Positions 1 to 11,420 of a stretch of DNA of 64,000 nt are shown here, in pieces. The first letter of the stretch is position 1. Each line of letters begins with the position of its first letter. The notes below the pieces were generated by a model that saw only the letters and a list, made by a program, of their open reading frames with translations, was not told the DNA's origin and did not search any database. The translations under genes were made by a program, and so were the position numbers. The DNA comes from Misgurnus anguillicaudatus (lineage: Eukaryota; Chordata; Actinopteri; Cypriniformes; Cobitidae). The DNA lies in contig NC_073348.2 in assembly GCF_027580225.2 (NCBI RefSeq), positions 25,478,001-25,542,000 on the forward strand, read 5' to 3'.

Positions 1-119
1 ATTTAATATGAAAAGAATCTGGTAAATATATTTAGTAAACTGAATAGCACTAAATTAAGTAGTTCACTGTGGTCGGAAATAAAGATCGAGCTGAACTGCC
101 TGCCTGGTTGTGTTTACAG

Positions 120-1067
120 ATGGATGGATTTACTATCAATTCAGTTTGTACTTCATTTCATCTGAGAATAAGACCTGGAATGACAGCAGAAGATACTGTA
201 GAGAGAGAGGAGCAGATCTGATCATCATTAACAACACAGCCGAACAAGTAAGTGAAAGGCTAACATGGTCTCACACCCATGGCCTCAATATTTGACGACA
301 CTTGACCATGCGTCAATATGTTGATGCGGAGGGTATACCTTTCGCGTCATTTTTTGACGAACTGGGGACTTCAATACTATTAGGTACGCGAAATTAAACA
401 GTTGTCGCCTGGCATTGGGGTTAGGGAAAGGTTTGGGTAAGGATGTCATTATGTAAATCTAACCCTAAACCGACGCGAAAATGGTAGAAAATGGTAAGAA
501 AATAGGAAAGAGAATGCAACGGACTTAATAGTATTGAAGTCCCCAGTTCGTCGAAAAATGACGCGAAGGGTATACCCTCCGCGTCAACATATTGACGCAT
601 GGTCAGGTGTCGTCAAGTATTGACGCCATGGGGTGAGACTGGGTTGGAAAGGCGTGTGTATGTATGTGTTGGGGGGGGGTTGGTACAAGTATATGCAGTT
701 GTGTAATTGTTTTTCTTAGGATTTTGTTCAGAAAATTTCTGGTACAGAATATATCTGGATTGGTTTGTCTGACATTGATAAGGAGGACAGATGGAAATGG
801 GTTGATGGCAGCACACTGAACTATAGGTGAGAAATCATAAAATTTTACTGATTATTATCCAATAAATGATTATCACAGTCAGTATCATATCACACAGAAA
901 ACAACACTGAAGATCTAATAATGATTTGTTGTTTCAGCTTCTGGGGGCCTGATGAACCCAAAGGTGGTACAACAGAGAATTGTGCTCTAAAACGTTCATC
1001 AGATTGGGCTGATTATCCCTGCAATGATGCTTATAAATGTATCTGTGAAAAGAACATTTATAAATAA
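120..1067 (+). CDS. C-type lectin receptor gene 1, 3' part (CTLD exons 3-5)
   Basis: Exons 120-247, 720-826 and 938-1067 (TAA) form one CTLD; tail and transmembrane exons lie left of the window. Exon 3 gives [14 protein letters not shown] through INNTAEQ, exon 4 carries WIGLSD and RWKWVDG, and exon 5 carries the last three cysteines. Junctions are ...acag/gtaagt, ttag/gtgaga and ttcag, in phases 1, 0 and 2. The family Ca2+ site 2 motif EPN reads EPK and WND reads WAD, so two metal or sugar ligands are altered and lectin activity of the usual mannose type is doubtful. The closest relative in the window is the gene at 53552-54717. Intron 3 holds a fold-back element. Family call is firm; ligand unknown. 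Confidence 0.85.
269..638. mobile_element. Fold-back MITE in intron 3 of lectin gene 1
   Basis: The left arm 269-382 and right arm 527-638 are near-perfect reverse complements (about 110 bases each) around a 145-base centre. Both arms hold repeated TGACG/GCGTC motifs. The copies of this intron in genes 2 and 8 lack it, so it inserted after the duplications. No coding capacity is seen. Superfamily not assigned. Confidence 0.75.
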
Positions 1068-2636
1068 GTTGTTAAATGAAATAGATGTTGATTCAGTAAT
1101 CTGTGATCACACGAAAGCTTTTATGGATGAACACCAAAAATGTCAAGAAATCAATTTAGATTCAATCTACTTGAGCAGATTAAAATGTATTAAGCGATTT
1201 AAGTTAAACATAGTCATGTAATATATCTACCATAGCAAAATTTCTGTTTAACCATTTCTATACTGTGATGCAAATAACTTTTTTGTTTAAATGTATAATT
1301 GGATATATTCTAATAAATGAAGCTATTCAGTAAATGTGTTTTCACTATGATTGTTTTTAGTTGTGTGTGTTTGATGTTACTGGTATGTTGTGATCATTGT
1401 TGTTCAGGCTGTAGTTTATACAGTATTATTTTATAAAGGAGCAACTATTGGCACAAATCACATGTGTTTGGTAACTCTGTTTCTGTATTTTGTTACTTAA
1501 AAATAGTGACAACAAATTTCAAACAAGCTTTCAAATTTCTTTCATTTTCCATTGGTCAGACAAATAGATAGCCCTACCCCCAAACTCAAGTCATTGGTTG
1601 AGTCAGTACTGGAGGTTGAGTCTTAGTGTCTCCTTTTATCGTGTTCATGTCATGAGAAGGTCTGTAAGCTTTAGGTCCAGAAACACCACAGATCACTTTA
1701 TGTCCATAGCAGGCCTCTCCTGACATATGCATTCAAATGCACACACAACAGCACGAATGTAATAATCATATCGTAAAATATTGTTTAATATAGTTTAATG
1801 CAGTTTGTGTACATCCATCACTACATGCATGTATTTTAATGTACTTGTTAGATGTCACACAAATTTAGATTTCACACTGTTTTCTCACTAAAGTTTTTTT
1901 ATATATGACATGGTTATGACATAACTAAAAGTCCATTTAAGGAAATCTTCACACTCGCGTGGCCATTTTTGCAACGCCTCCAGGGAGCCATCTCAGTCGT
2001 ACAAGACCAAGTCTGATCTACTTGAACAGTGAAGAACAGATATCTTTAAAATCACTGGTCAAAAGGTCAAAACAACATATTTTACATAAACAGTTAGGCT
2101 AAAACACTTTTTTTAACTACTGCACATGCATCAAGACTGGCAAGTATTTGAACAGACGTTATGAACAGAATCATAGAATAATCATCGTCTTTAACAACTG
2201 ATGATTGGCTCTTTTGTAAGGCGGGACATGCACATTTTTTTTTGTACTTATTGGATGTCACGTGATCTCAAATTTCACACCTTAACCAACAGAATACTAA
2301 ACGTAGAGCATAGCAAAAAACTCATGGATGCCAATTCTGATGCTACTTCCTCATTCAAGAAGTTTTATATAAGACTCTGCTCAGATGACATAAGCTTAAC
2401 CAAAGTCCCTTTTAGGGAGGTCTTTGCATTTGGCAGCCATTTTTGCAACACCTCCAGACAGTTGAAAAATCAAAGATGATCTAACATGATCTGTAAGTGC
2501 AATAACAGTCAGAAGACGTCTGATAAAAGTTAAGCTGTAGCCCCTGTAAATCAGCTTATAGTTGAATTTGGACATGTAAAGGTGTCTTTGTTTTGAGTTA
2601 TTTCCTGCTTGCTATTCAGTGTTTATCTTTACTTAA
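1068..2636. other. Intergenic: 3' UTR flank and recurring flank blocks
   Basis: No gene seen. It holds the 3' UTR and three blocks that recur between lectin genes. Block F1 (about 1530-1720) recurs at 4670-4818 and 14900-15070. Block F2 (about 1830-2190) recurs near 5440-5880, 15480-15930, 38620-39034 and 55250-55760. Block F3 (about 2200-2480) recurs near 23150-23345, 23810-24090 and 57600-57810. The short ORFs here are not coding-like. Confidence 0.6.
1312..1317 (+). terminator. Poly(A) signal of lectin gene 1
   Basis: AATAAA about 245 bases after the stop, in the family-conserved context TTCTAATAAATGA. The same motif follows genes 2, 5, 6, 8 and 9. Confidence 0.6.
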
Positions 2637-2917
2637 AATTTAAAACTCCAAAATAAAATATGCATTAAAATGTAAAACATTGCTCAAAGTTTCACAAGAA
2701 TTTAGGACATGACTATCTATATCTGTTTACTGGCCAATGATACACTAAAATAAAACACAATTTTTGCAATTGTATGTTGTGCTAATGGAAGAGAGAAACA
2801 TGCAGCACACAAGAGCTACATTATGCCGAAACTATTTTGATCTTATTGGTCACATGATTTGGACTCTGACCTGAGATCACTTCCATTCTGTGGTTTTATT
2901 TTGAGCAGATATAAAAA
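2637..2917 (+). promoter_or_regulatory. Promoter region of lectin gene 2 (type P1)
   Basis: A block conserved upstream of genes 2, 5 and 9. It contains an inverted CCAAT box followed by an E-box in TTATTGGTCACATG (CACATG at 2851-2856), then a TATA box TATAAAAA at 2910-2917, about 107 bases before the ATG. Motif calls are by eye; conservation between paralogues supports function but may reflect recent duplication only. Confidence 0.6.
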
Positions 2918-3016
2918 CTAAATCAAACTGCAGAAAAGACCAGAGACCAAAGATCTACACAGGATGAACATTCATCCTCACCACAGTTTACCAGTGATAA
3001 CTGATAAAAACCAGAT

Positions 3017-4212
3017 ATGTCGTATGGTAATATTTACAATGTGCTTGAGACTGGAAATAAGAGAATGGACAGACAGAGAATAGAGATGAAATGTCAGAAT
3101 GAAGGTGAATACAGTACACTGAATGACTTCAGATCAAACAGACAACAACCACTTTGGTCTACAGGTAATGCCATTCATTTAATTGCTTAAAAAAAATGGA
3201 ATAGAAAATGACAAGTTTAACTTGATGTCTATGATCTTCAGGATACACGTCTACAAAGATGAGATGTTATAGATCAGTTACAGTGTGTTTGGCGCTGCTG
3301 TGTGTTCTTCTACTGACTGCAGTCATAGTGTTGTGTGTCCTCATCAATACAAACAATCAACAAATTAACAACAAAAATCTCACAGAAGAGAGAAACCAGC
3401 TACTAACCAAATATACCAACATCACAGAAGAGAGAGATAAATTAATAGCCAAAAACAAAAATATTACTAAACAAAGTGAACAACTGAATCAGGAGAAAAA
3501 TGAGCTGCGGACACGTTTTAATGGTAATCTAGAAATACAACAGAACAACACACAAATATTAAATATTAAAATAATATAGTATTAAAAAATTGTATACTGA
3601 ACAAGTAATTAATTGTGGTTGGAAATAAAGATTTAGCTGATTTACAGATGGATGGATTCTATATCGATTCAGTATGTATTTAATTTCGTCTGAGAAGAAG
3701 AACTGGAGTAATAGCAGAATAGACTGTATAGAGAGAGGAGCAGATCTGATCATCATTAACAACAAAGAGGAACAAGTAAGTAAAAGATACTGTGTGTGTG
3801 TGTGTGTGTGTGGGGGGGGGTTAGTACAAGTATATGCAGTTTTTTATATATATATTTTTGTTTTTAGGATTTTGTTAACAAAATTTCTGGTAGAGAAAAC
3901 ATCTGGATTGGTTTGTCTGACAGTGATGAGGAGGGCAGATGGAAATGGATTGATGGCAGCACACCGAGCTATAGGTGAGAAATCACTAAATTTAAGTGAT
4001 TATTATCCAATAAATGATTCTTACTGTCAGTATCATATACGACAAAAAACAACACAGAAGATTTAATGATGATCTGTTGTTTCAGATTCTGGGGGCCTCA
4101 TGAACCTGATGGCCAGATAAGAGAGAATTGTGCTCTAAAACATTCATCACTCTGGGCTGATTTTCAATGCAGAAATGCTTATAAATGCATCTGTGAAAAG
4201 GAAACATTTTGA
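3017..4212 (+). CDS. C-type lectin receptor gene 2 (type II membrane CTLD protein, 263 aa)
   Basis: Exons 3017-3164, 3242-3523, 3648-3775, 3868-3974 and 4086-4212 (TGA); the spliced frame is open for 263 codons. The tail (1-49) starts MSYGNIYNVLET and has YNVL and YSTL motifs. The transmembrane segment is about 62-84. The stalk carries two NITEERD-type heptad repeats and Asn-x-Thr glycosylation sites. The CTLD is about 144-263. Exon 3 is divergent (SRIDC instead of SRRYC; cysteine kept). In exon 5 EPN reads EPD and WND reads WAD, so the calcium site is probably degraded. It likely acts as a cell-surface receptor on immune cells by family analogy; ligand unknown. The start is chosen by homology with genes 5 and 9. 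Confidence 0.88.
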
Positions 4213-4423
4213 ATAAGTTGTTAAATGAAATGCATGTTAATTCAGTAATTTGTGTTAATGCTTTTATCCATTAACACAAACACCTTCAAATCAATTTTGA
4301 AAGCCTACCTGAGCAGATTAAAAAGTCAAACATATTATTATTTAATATAGCTACTATATAGCAAAAAGTTTGTTTAATAATTTCTTGTGATGCAAATATC
4401 TTTTGTTTCACTGGATATATTCT

Positions 4424-4433
4424 AATAAATAAA
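4424..4433 (+). terminator. Poly(A) signal of lectin gene 2
   Basis: Two overlapping AATAAA hexamers in TAATAAATAAAGC, about 210 bases after the stop. Confidence 0.6.
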
Positions 4434-4817
4434 GCTATTGAGTAAATGTGTTTTTATTATGATTGTTTTTATTTGTGTGTGTTTGATGTTGTGGATCAAT
4501 GTGAGTAACATATATACGGTAGAGTAACTGGAACGTTGTGATTATTGTTGTTCAGGCTGTAATTTATACAGTAAGGAGCAACTATTGGCACAAATCACAT
4601 GTGTTTGGTAACTCTGTATCTGTAATTTGTTACTTAAAAATAGTGACAACAAAAGCTGAAAAAAGCTTTCAATTTCTTTCATTTTCCATTTCCCTACCCA
4701 AAAACTCAAGTCATTGGTTGAGTCAGTACTGGAGGTTGAGTCTTATTGGTGTCTCCTTTTATCATGTTTATGTCATTAGAAGGTCTGTAAGCTTAGGGTC
4801 CAGAAAAACCACAGATC

Positions 4818-5443
4818 ACTGGCAGCATCCTCCTCCAATGGATTTTTTCTTCAACCTGTTTTTACGCCCTCCTCCTCTCAGATGCGTATTGTTACGGTAG
4901 GGCCAGTGTAGCAGCCGATCCTGTTCCCCTCGGAATGTCTGTTCCCCTTGTCGGTTTTTGTACACCCATCTGTTTTTTCTGAATATTTTTTTCATAGTTT
5001 TAATTGTTGTAAGCTGTATTAGATTGTACAGACTCTGTAAATATGCTATACCATACCAAAAAATACAAACAAATCAAAAACACACAGATATTCTTGGGCA
5101 CCTGCGCCTGCGCCGTCGGCAGAAAAGCTTTAGCGACTGGAGGGGGAACAGACATTCCGAGGGGACCAGGATCGGCTGCTACACCGGCCCAGCCTACCAG
5201 AGAAAAGTTTTCTGGGACGTGCTATGGACTGAACCAACTCTATGGGAGGGGAAAACTCCCTTACATGGTACAACCCATGCAGAGGCTGCACGCTGTCAAT
5301 GCGAAACGTGTGAAGTGTCATTTAAGAGAAGATAGACTCACTAACGTGACAAATGTAAAAAAAAAAGCTCGACCGGCCCAAAAGTGAAGCGGCCCACCGG
5401 AATTCTCCCGGTTCTCCCGATTACCCACCCTGGGCCTGCTACA
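4818..5443. mobile_element. Transposon insertion replacing part of the intergenic flank
   Basis: The family flank stops after the F1 block and resumes at the F2 block near 5440. The unrelated, GC-richer insert has terminal-type inverted repeats at about 4896-4948 and 5144-5203 (GTGTAGCAGCCGATCCTG against its reverse complement). The ORFs of 114-125 codons in it overlap each other and show no known domain. Likely a degraded nonautonomous DNA element; class not determined. Confidence 0.5.
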
Positions 5444-6495
5444 TGCATATATTTTCTTGCACTTGTTAGATGTCACATGAATTTAGACTTCACACATTGA
5501 CCATAAAGAGTTTCTTGTTAATGTGATAACAGCAATTTAAAAAGAATACAAAAAAGTAGAGCAATGCGGAAACAGAACTGTGATGCTGCTTTCTCACTGA
5601 AGGTTTTTTATGATTTGGTCACAACTAAAAGTCTATATAAGGAAGTCTTCGCACTCATTTTTGCAATGGCTCCAGTCAGCCATCTCAGTCATACAAGACC
5701 AAGTCTGATCTACTTGAATAGTGAAGAACAGATAGCTTAGGTCAAAACAACATATTTTCCATTAACGATTATGCTAAAACACTTTTGCACCAAGACTGGG
5801 AAGTACTTTGAACAGACATTTTAAACAGAATCAGACAATTATCATCATCTTTAACCATTTATGATTGGCTCTTTTTATACTAGAGTGGCCATACTGACTG
5901 AACATTAAAAAGTTTCCCTGGATAAATAACAAAACTGGAGGAGGGCTGGAGATAGGTGTGAAATTCGGGAGACTCCCGGTAAAAATGGGAGTGTTGACAG
6001 GTATGCACTATATACAATGCAATAATAGTCTCTCTTTGATGTCCTTTAATACCCTGTTACTTTCCTGTTTCCATCTTTCTTTATCTGGCCTTCACTGTAT
6101 GTCTCTCTACCATTATATATGTTGAACCATACATAATAGATGAATTGGGCCAAATGCAACAGTTAATATTAGCGCTTTTCCATTGAATAGTACCCCACGG
6201 TTCGGTTTGGGTTAGGTCGGGTTAGCTCACCTCAGCTTGGTTAGCTTTTCCATCGAGTTTAATAACACTTTGGAGTGGGAGGGATTATAGGCGTGTCATT
6301 ATATTTGCGCTGCCTGTGAGAGTGCCGTTGTACTACATTCCCATACATTCATTTATTTCTCAGTCCACCACAAAATTAAAATTGCCCAGCACAAATAGAT
6401 GTTTTCACATCGTGTTTATCACTACATCTTTCTCACATGACAATTTCTGAACACCCATGGCATATGTTGACGCGCTTTGCCGAGCCTCATTGAAG

Positions 6496-6500
<5 letters not shown>
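5444..6500. other. Intergenic: F2 block and repeat debris
   Basis: An F2 flank block runs to about 5880. Near 5890-6010 lies a short segment with CGGGAGACTCCCGG that looks like old transposon debris. The rest to 6500 has no recognisable gene. Confidence 0.4.

Positions 6501-6552
<52 letters not shown>
6501..6552. repeat. (GA)26 microsatellite
   Basis: A perfect GA dinucleotide tract about 215 bases before the start of lectin gene 3. Confidence 0.95.
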
Positions 6553-6554
<2 letters not shown>

Positions 6555-6766
6555 AACTATAAGCTAACTCTTAGAATTAAACCTACAAGTATGTCAAGTT
6601 AGTCACACTAATTTAGACTTAACACACTGATCTCAGAACAGTTCCGTTGTCTTGTGTTATCAGAGTTAAAAACAGAAATGAGCAGAGCAGCAGCATTTGA
6701 GGAACTACATGGACATAACATTTATCAGCGCACAGTTAACTACTAATTGAATGCTAAAGCTTAAAA

Positions 6767-8079
6767 ATGACTGATGATATTTATCAAAATGTTCACAAGA
6801 GTGAGATTCAGGAAATTGGCAAAGAGAGAGGGGAGATGATCTATGAGAATAAAGATGACTACAGGACACAAACAGACTACAAAACAAACAGACAACAACC
6901 ACTTCGGTCTACAGGTAATTATGATCATTTCAAAAAGTAAACAAGGAATAATATAGAAATACTAATCTCATGTCATCATCTTCAGGAAGTGAGTGTGTGA
7001 TGATGATAAGTTACAGATCAGTTACAGTGTGTTTGGTGCTGCTGTGTGTTCTTCTACTGACTGCAGTCATAGTGCTGTGTGTCCTGATCTATACAAACAA
7101 TCAACAGTTTAACATCAAGAACATCACAGAAGAGAGAGACCAACTACTAACCAAATATACCAACATCAAACAAGAGAGAGACCAGCTACGAACCAACAAT
7201 ACCAACTTCAAAAAAGATAGAGACCAGCTACGAACCAACAATACCAACCTCAAAAAAGATAGAGACCAGCTACTAACCGACAACAGTAACCTCAAAAAAG
7301 AAAGAGACCAGCTATTATTAAACTCCAAAAACTTGGCAACAGAAAATAAGAGATTATCAACCAACAATTACAACCTTAATAAACAAAGAGATCAGTTAAC
7401 TCAGCAGAAAAATACAATGATGGAGATTCTTAAAGCAGGTATTCTTGAAATATAAATATACTACAAAAAAGCATAAAACGGTGTGCGTGTGTTGGAAAAC
7501 AGGCTAATAGCTGAACTGGTTGTGTTTACAGATGGATGGAAAGAATATCAATCCAGTTTGTATTTTATTTCATCCGAGCAGAAGAGCTGGACTGATAGCA
7601 GAAGATACTGTAGAGAGAAAGGAGCAGATCTGATCATCATTAACAACAAAGAGGAACAAGTGCGTGAAAAATACTGTGTGGGGGGGAGGGCATATATGCA
7701 GTTGTTTAATCTTGTCATTGTTGTTTTTCTTCTAAGGATTTGTTTAAGGCAGTTTCTGGTAAAGAATACATCTGGATTGGTTTGACTGACAGTGCTGTAG
7801 AGGGCAGATGGAACTGGGTTGATGGCAGTGCACTGAGCAATAGGTGAGACATCACTAAACTGATTATTATCCAATAAATGATTGTCACAGTCAGTATCAT
7901 ATCACACAGAAAACAACACTGAAGATCTAATGATGATCTGTTGTTTCAGCTTCTGGAGGTCTGGAGAACCCAATAGTTATGTAGGTGATGAAGACTGTGT
8001 TGAGACTGACTCATCAGGGTGGAATGATTTCTTTTGTGATAAAGCTTTAAAATGGAGCTGTGAGAAAAAACTTTTTTAA
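6767..8079 (+). CDS. C-type lectin receptor gene 3 (long coiled-coil stalk, 321 aa)
   Basis: Exons 6767-6914, 6986-7438, 7532-7659, 7737-7843 and 7950-8079 (TAA). The tail begins MTDDIYQNVHKS and also has MIYENK, giving two YxN tyrosines. The transmembrane segment is the family-invariant one. The stalk (about 90-200) has five 14-residue repeats of the NITEERDQLLTKYT type, later ones changed to KKDRDQLRTNNTN, then a leucine-poor coil. The CTLD (201-321) has WIGLTD, EPN, ED before Cys, and WND, so Ca2+ site 2 is complete and mannose-type sugar binding is plausible. All four core CTLD cysteines are present; the extra N-terminal cysteine of DC-SIGN-like domains is absent (SLYF). An ATG at 6751 opens a 7-codon uORF ending across the main start. 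Confidence 0.9.
7123..7332 (+). repeat. Five tandem 42-bp stalk repeats in gene 3
   Basis: Units at 7123, 7165, 7207, 7249 and 7291, each 42 bases coding two heptads (consensus xxxERDQLxTxxTN). Hydrophobic L/L positions fit a coiled-coil neck. Gene 6 has six units of the same ancestry. Confidence 0.85.
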
Positions 8080-8644
8080 ATAAATTGGTAAATGAAATAC
8101 AAATAACGTCAATCATTTTTAAACACACAAGACTCCATATCTGAGCAGGCTAAACTTTAATACTTATTCGAGTGCTATATATTTCACAGCGTCAAAGCGT
8201 CTTTTTAACCATTTCTATATTGTCTTGTGTTGTTGCCTAAAGCAGAACACAATTTTTTAAACATGTCAGCTACGTGATACTGTAGCTAGGACTGAAAAAA
8301 AATTCACACAGCGGGGTTGTTGTAGTTTGTTTGTTGGACACACAGTGTTACAACTAAGCCTCAATATAATAATGAAATTTAAATTCCATTAATCAAAATG
8401 ATAACTGTAAATACAATATCAATACAATACAATAGAAATGTTTGTGTTGCTTGTGTAAAAGTATGATTCATTTAACTTTAATATTTCTTGAATGAAACAG
8501 AACTCTGATGCTGTTTCCTCTTTCAAGTTTTATTTAACAAGACTCTGTATGCCATAAGCGTGAGTGAAGTCCTTTTAGGGAAGTCTTTGAAGTCAGCGGC
8601 CATGTTTGCATTGCCTCCAGACAGCTATTATAGTCCTACAATAT

Positions 8645-8947
8645 ATAGACACAGTATATACAGCTTTGGAAAATATTAAGAGACCACTTCAAGATTATTT
8701 CAGTTTTTCTAAATGTACTATTTCTAGATATGTGTTTTAGTAAAATTGTCATTGTATTTTGTTTCATTCTGCCAACTAACACCAACATTTTTGCCAAGTT
8801 ACTAATAAAAACATTGTTTTTATTTGCATATATTTACTGAAAAATGTAAATGCAGAAAAAATGTTAAAATAAAAAGTTCAAAGTCATTTTTCATCAACAA
8901 TACTAATGTTTTTACAGTATTTAAGGAACTTTATCTCGCTCCTGATG

Positions 8948-9015
<68 letters not shown>

Positions 9016-9050
9016 TATTAAACGCAAAACTAAAGTGGTCTCTTGTTGTG
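8645..9050. mobile_element. Tc1/mariner-like element remnant
   Basis: Starts TATATACAGCTTTGGAAAAT...TTAAGAGACCACTT, the typical end of a common cyprinid Tc1-like family, and ends with GTGGTCTCTTGTTGTGGC. The middle is AT-rich and replaced in part by a CA repeat. No usable transposase frame remains. Confidence 0.6.
8949..9012. repeat. (CA)32 microsatellite
   Basis: A perfect CA tract inside the Tc1 remnant. A 65-codon ORF across it (HTHTHT...) is an artefact of the repeat. Confidence 0.95.
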
Positions 9051-9234
9051 GCAAAAACTTTAACTTCTAAAAAAACTGAACCACACCTTAGGGGGCCCTG
9101 TGATGCATGTGACTGCCACACACTGGTTTTATCAAACTGAACCAGAATGTATAATGTATATGTAATATGGCTCTATATCACTGAGGCTGTGACCAAATAG
9201 AGGGATAAGAGTCAACTGGCCTTCAGGCACGAAT

Positions 9235-9830
9235 CATTGAGCAAGAAAGCTTGAAGGTCCCCTGCCCTCTTTATCAAAGCCAATGCAACCAGGAGCAAAG
9301 TTTATAAAGACAGAAACTCGAAAGGGGCACCCTGGAGTGCTTTTAGCACCATGGACAGGTCCCAAGAGGGTATAGCACGTCATTAATGAAGTGCTGATGT
9401 TCTGCAAAGTTTAGCTCCTGCTCTAATTAACCTGAAATAGCGTATCAAGGTCTAAAAGGTCACCCGAGAACTACAGGTAGGCAAGGTACAATCAGGGTTG
9501 GACTCATCGGCACTCTAGGATCAATGTTGCCTACCCCTGGTATAGAGGGAGGATGAGGAGGATTCAGTCTCCAGCTGTGTGCCAGCGCATCTGTGCAGAG
9601 TGTTCCCTTGGTCAGGGAGTAAAACACACAGCAATGAGAGGTTTCTGGAAAAGCAAACAGGTCTAACTGAGTCACTCCGAACAATCTCCATATCAGCTGT
9701 TCTTTGTGGGGTGGAGTTGCCATTTGCCAGGAAGCAAAGTAACGTCCTGTGTCGAAAGAGAATCGAAACATGAAACTACATGCCCTTAAGGTTGATCGCT
9801 GCAAACCAGTCTTGGGGACAGGGGCATCCA
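9235..9830 (-). mobile_element. DIRS-type retrotransposon fragment (tyrosine recombinase and RNase H ends)
   Basis: On the minus strand, 9830-9500 encodes a stretch with LDLFAFPETSHCCVFYS and DALAHSW, resembling the conserved VDLFA...HCP...DALAH segment of vertebrate DIRS elements. Further on, 9370-9235 encodes SWDLSMVLKALQGAPFE and LLLVALALIKRAGDLQA, matching the start of the DIRS tyrosine recombinase. Frames are broken by stops and shifts, so it is dead. Family recognition is from memory of the motifs. Confidence 0.65.
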
Positions 9831-10990
9831 AAAATCAATTTTTGAACTTCATCTTGTGAAGTGCTCTGTTCCATACTCGCAGATACACAATTGGTCATAT
9901 CTGTGAAGTATTGGTCCCTCTAGCTGATATGAGGCCGGCTTATATGAGTTTATACTGTATATCCCCTCTGATGCGCATCATTCGTGTCCCAAATTACCCA
10001 ATTATCACAGCATTTCACAAAATCATGAACAAAATCATGAATTTTCCAATTTGCATGCCAATAAATGCAAATATTCCCTAAACATGCCCAGTAAGGACAG
10101 TAATGGTGGTTTTCCGAAATTTGTCTTGAGACATTCAGTTAACCTTGGTGGAGCATTCATGGATATTAATTTTCCTGTTTTGCATTCAAGAGCCACTCGT
10201 CGGATCACAGTAACTTTTTTTGGTAGCATAATTGCTTTTTTAATGACAGCGCTGGACAAAGTTTTTAAATACGTGTTTATCTACACACAATAGTTTGTAG
10301 GTCGTGTCTGGAGTAATCTTTAATTAATGTTATGATTACAGCCATTGTTTGTATAAAGATAAACCAAGGTTTTATGATTCACTACAGCGGGTGCTACAGA
10401 GCCCCCCTGTCACAACCAGGTGCTAGCCTTTGCCTGCACCTAATGGGTGACGACTCTGACGTGTGTCAATTTTCAAGAGTTTTTGAGCATGTTAAGGGCT
10501 CCAAAAGCACCTAAAACTTTGATGCTCAGGCCCTAATAAGATAGTATTCAAAAAGTTGCAAACATTTGCAACCAGCCAAAACACATGCCATCATGGGTGC
10601 CAATTTCTTTTTTCACCAGTGGGTGTTCTGCACAACGTCACGCAATGCTTAGGTTGCTAAGCAACGGCAAATGCCACGAGAGCGCTCAAGCGCTTTGAAA
10701 TGGTGGAAAGCAGCACAGTCGCATTTCACCAACCAGAGAGGTCCAATTCAAAAGTGCTTTTGATGCAAATATTCTGTGGGTGCTTGGTCATCAAGTCCCA
10801 GAAGCCAATGTTGAACTACATGTCTGTTTGGTGTCTCTATTTTAAGGTCGTCATGAGGTCACACAAAACAGATATAAAATGGGTGTTTTTTAAGAATCAT
10901 GCTGTATAAACTGTAAATATTGTTTTATTGCTGATCATTTACATACAGGCATCACTTTATACAACTGAAACAGGACTATGAGAGAGCAAA
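9831..10990. other. Intergenic between genes 3 and 4
   Basis: No gene recognised. Two opposed ORFs near 10035-10293 are shadows of each other with no known motif. From about 10770 the sequence matches the flank at 36060-36480 upstream of gene 6, so it is shared flank rather than unique DNA. Confidence 0.45.
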
Positions 10991-11420
10991 ACATAATGCA
11001 CATGATTTTGTAGAAGTTATTGTATGCTGCTCACATGGAGTATAATCCCATTTTTCCTTTCATTCATTATTTTCTGCCCGCTCTTCACTAGATCTCCCTT
11101 ACAAGGATTCATAGGCCATAAACATAATGAAATGCAAGTACACATTGGTCACATAGTTTGGGGTTGGTCTGACTGTAAAAATGCAGAGAGATAGAGATAA
11201 AGAGCTAATTTTATACCTATCACTGAAACCAACAAGCTATTAGCACCTCACCTCACTATATTTATGATCTTTTTGGTCACGTGAGTTCTGCTCTTCACAC
11301 ATTGATCTCAGGTCAGTTGTATTCTGATGTGTCATTTTCACCAGTGTTAAATACAGAGTCAAAGAGCAGAGAAGAGCAGAGCGACTTAACACACGTGTGC
11401 TTAAGTCTGAGATTCAGGGT
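10991..11420 (+). promoter_or_regulatory. Promoter region of lectin gene 4 (type P2)
   Basis: A block shared with genes 6, 8 and the dead copy at 52366. It contains TTTTTGGTCACGTGAG (perfect E-box CACGTG at 11278-11283; CACATG in the others). A TTAAATAC motif near 11346 takes the place of the TATA box. Transcription start not determined. Confidence 0.5.

Larger units (their letters stand above)
7844..9600. repeat. Segmental duplication, copy 1
   Basis: From the start of intron 4 of gene 3 through exon 5, its 3' flank, a Tc1 remnant and a DIRS remnant, this stretch matches 17722-19800 in the same order and orientation. Copy 1 has a CA microsatellite where copy 2 keeps more Tc1 sequence. Copy 2 also has an extra segment near 19190-19320. 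Confidence 0.8.

Noticed and set aside
3017..3164. ITAM or strict ITIM in the tail of gene 2
   Set aside because: The two YxxL motifs are about 21 residues apart, too far for an ITAM, and the -2 residues (Asn, Gly) do not fit the ITIM consensus.
4958..5387. Two overlapping ORFs of 114-125 codons as a small gene
   Set aside because: They overlap in different frames across an inverted-repeat element and show no domain.
8824..9021. 65-codon ORF ending in a His-Thr repeat
   Set aside because: It is only the translation of the CA microsatellite and Tc1 debris.
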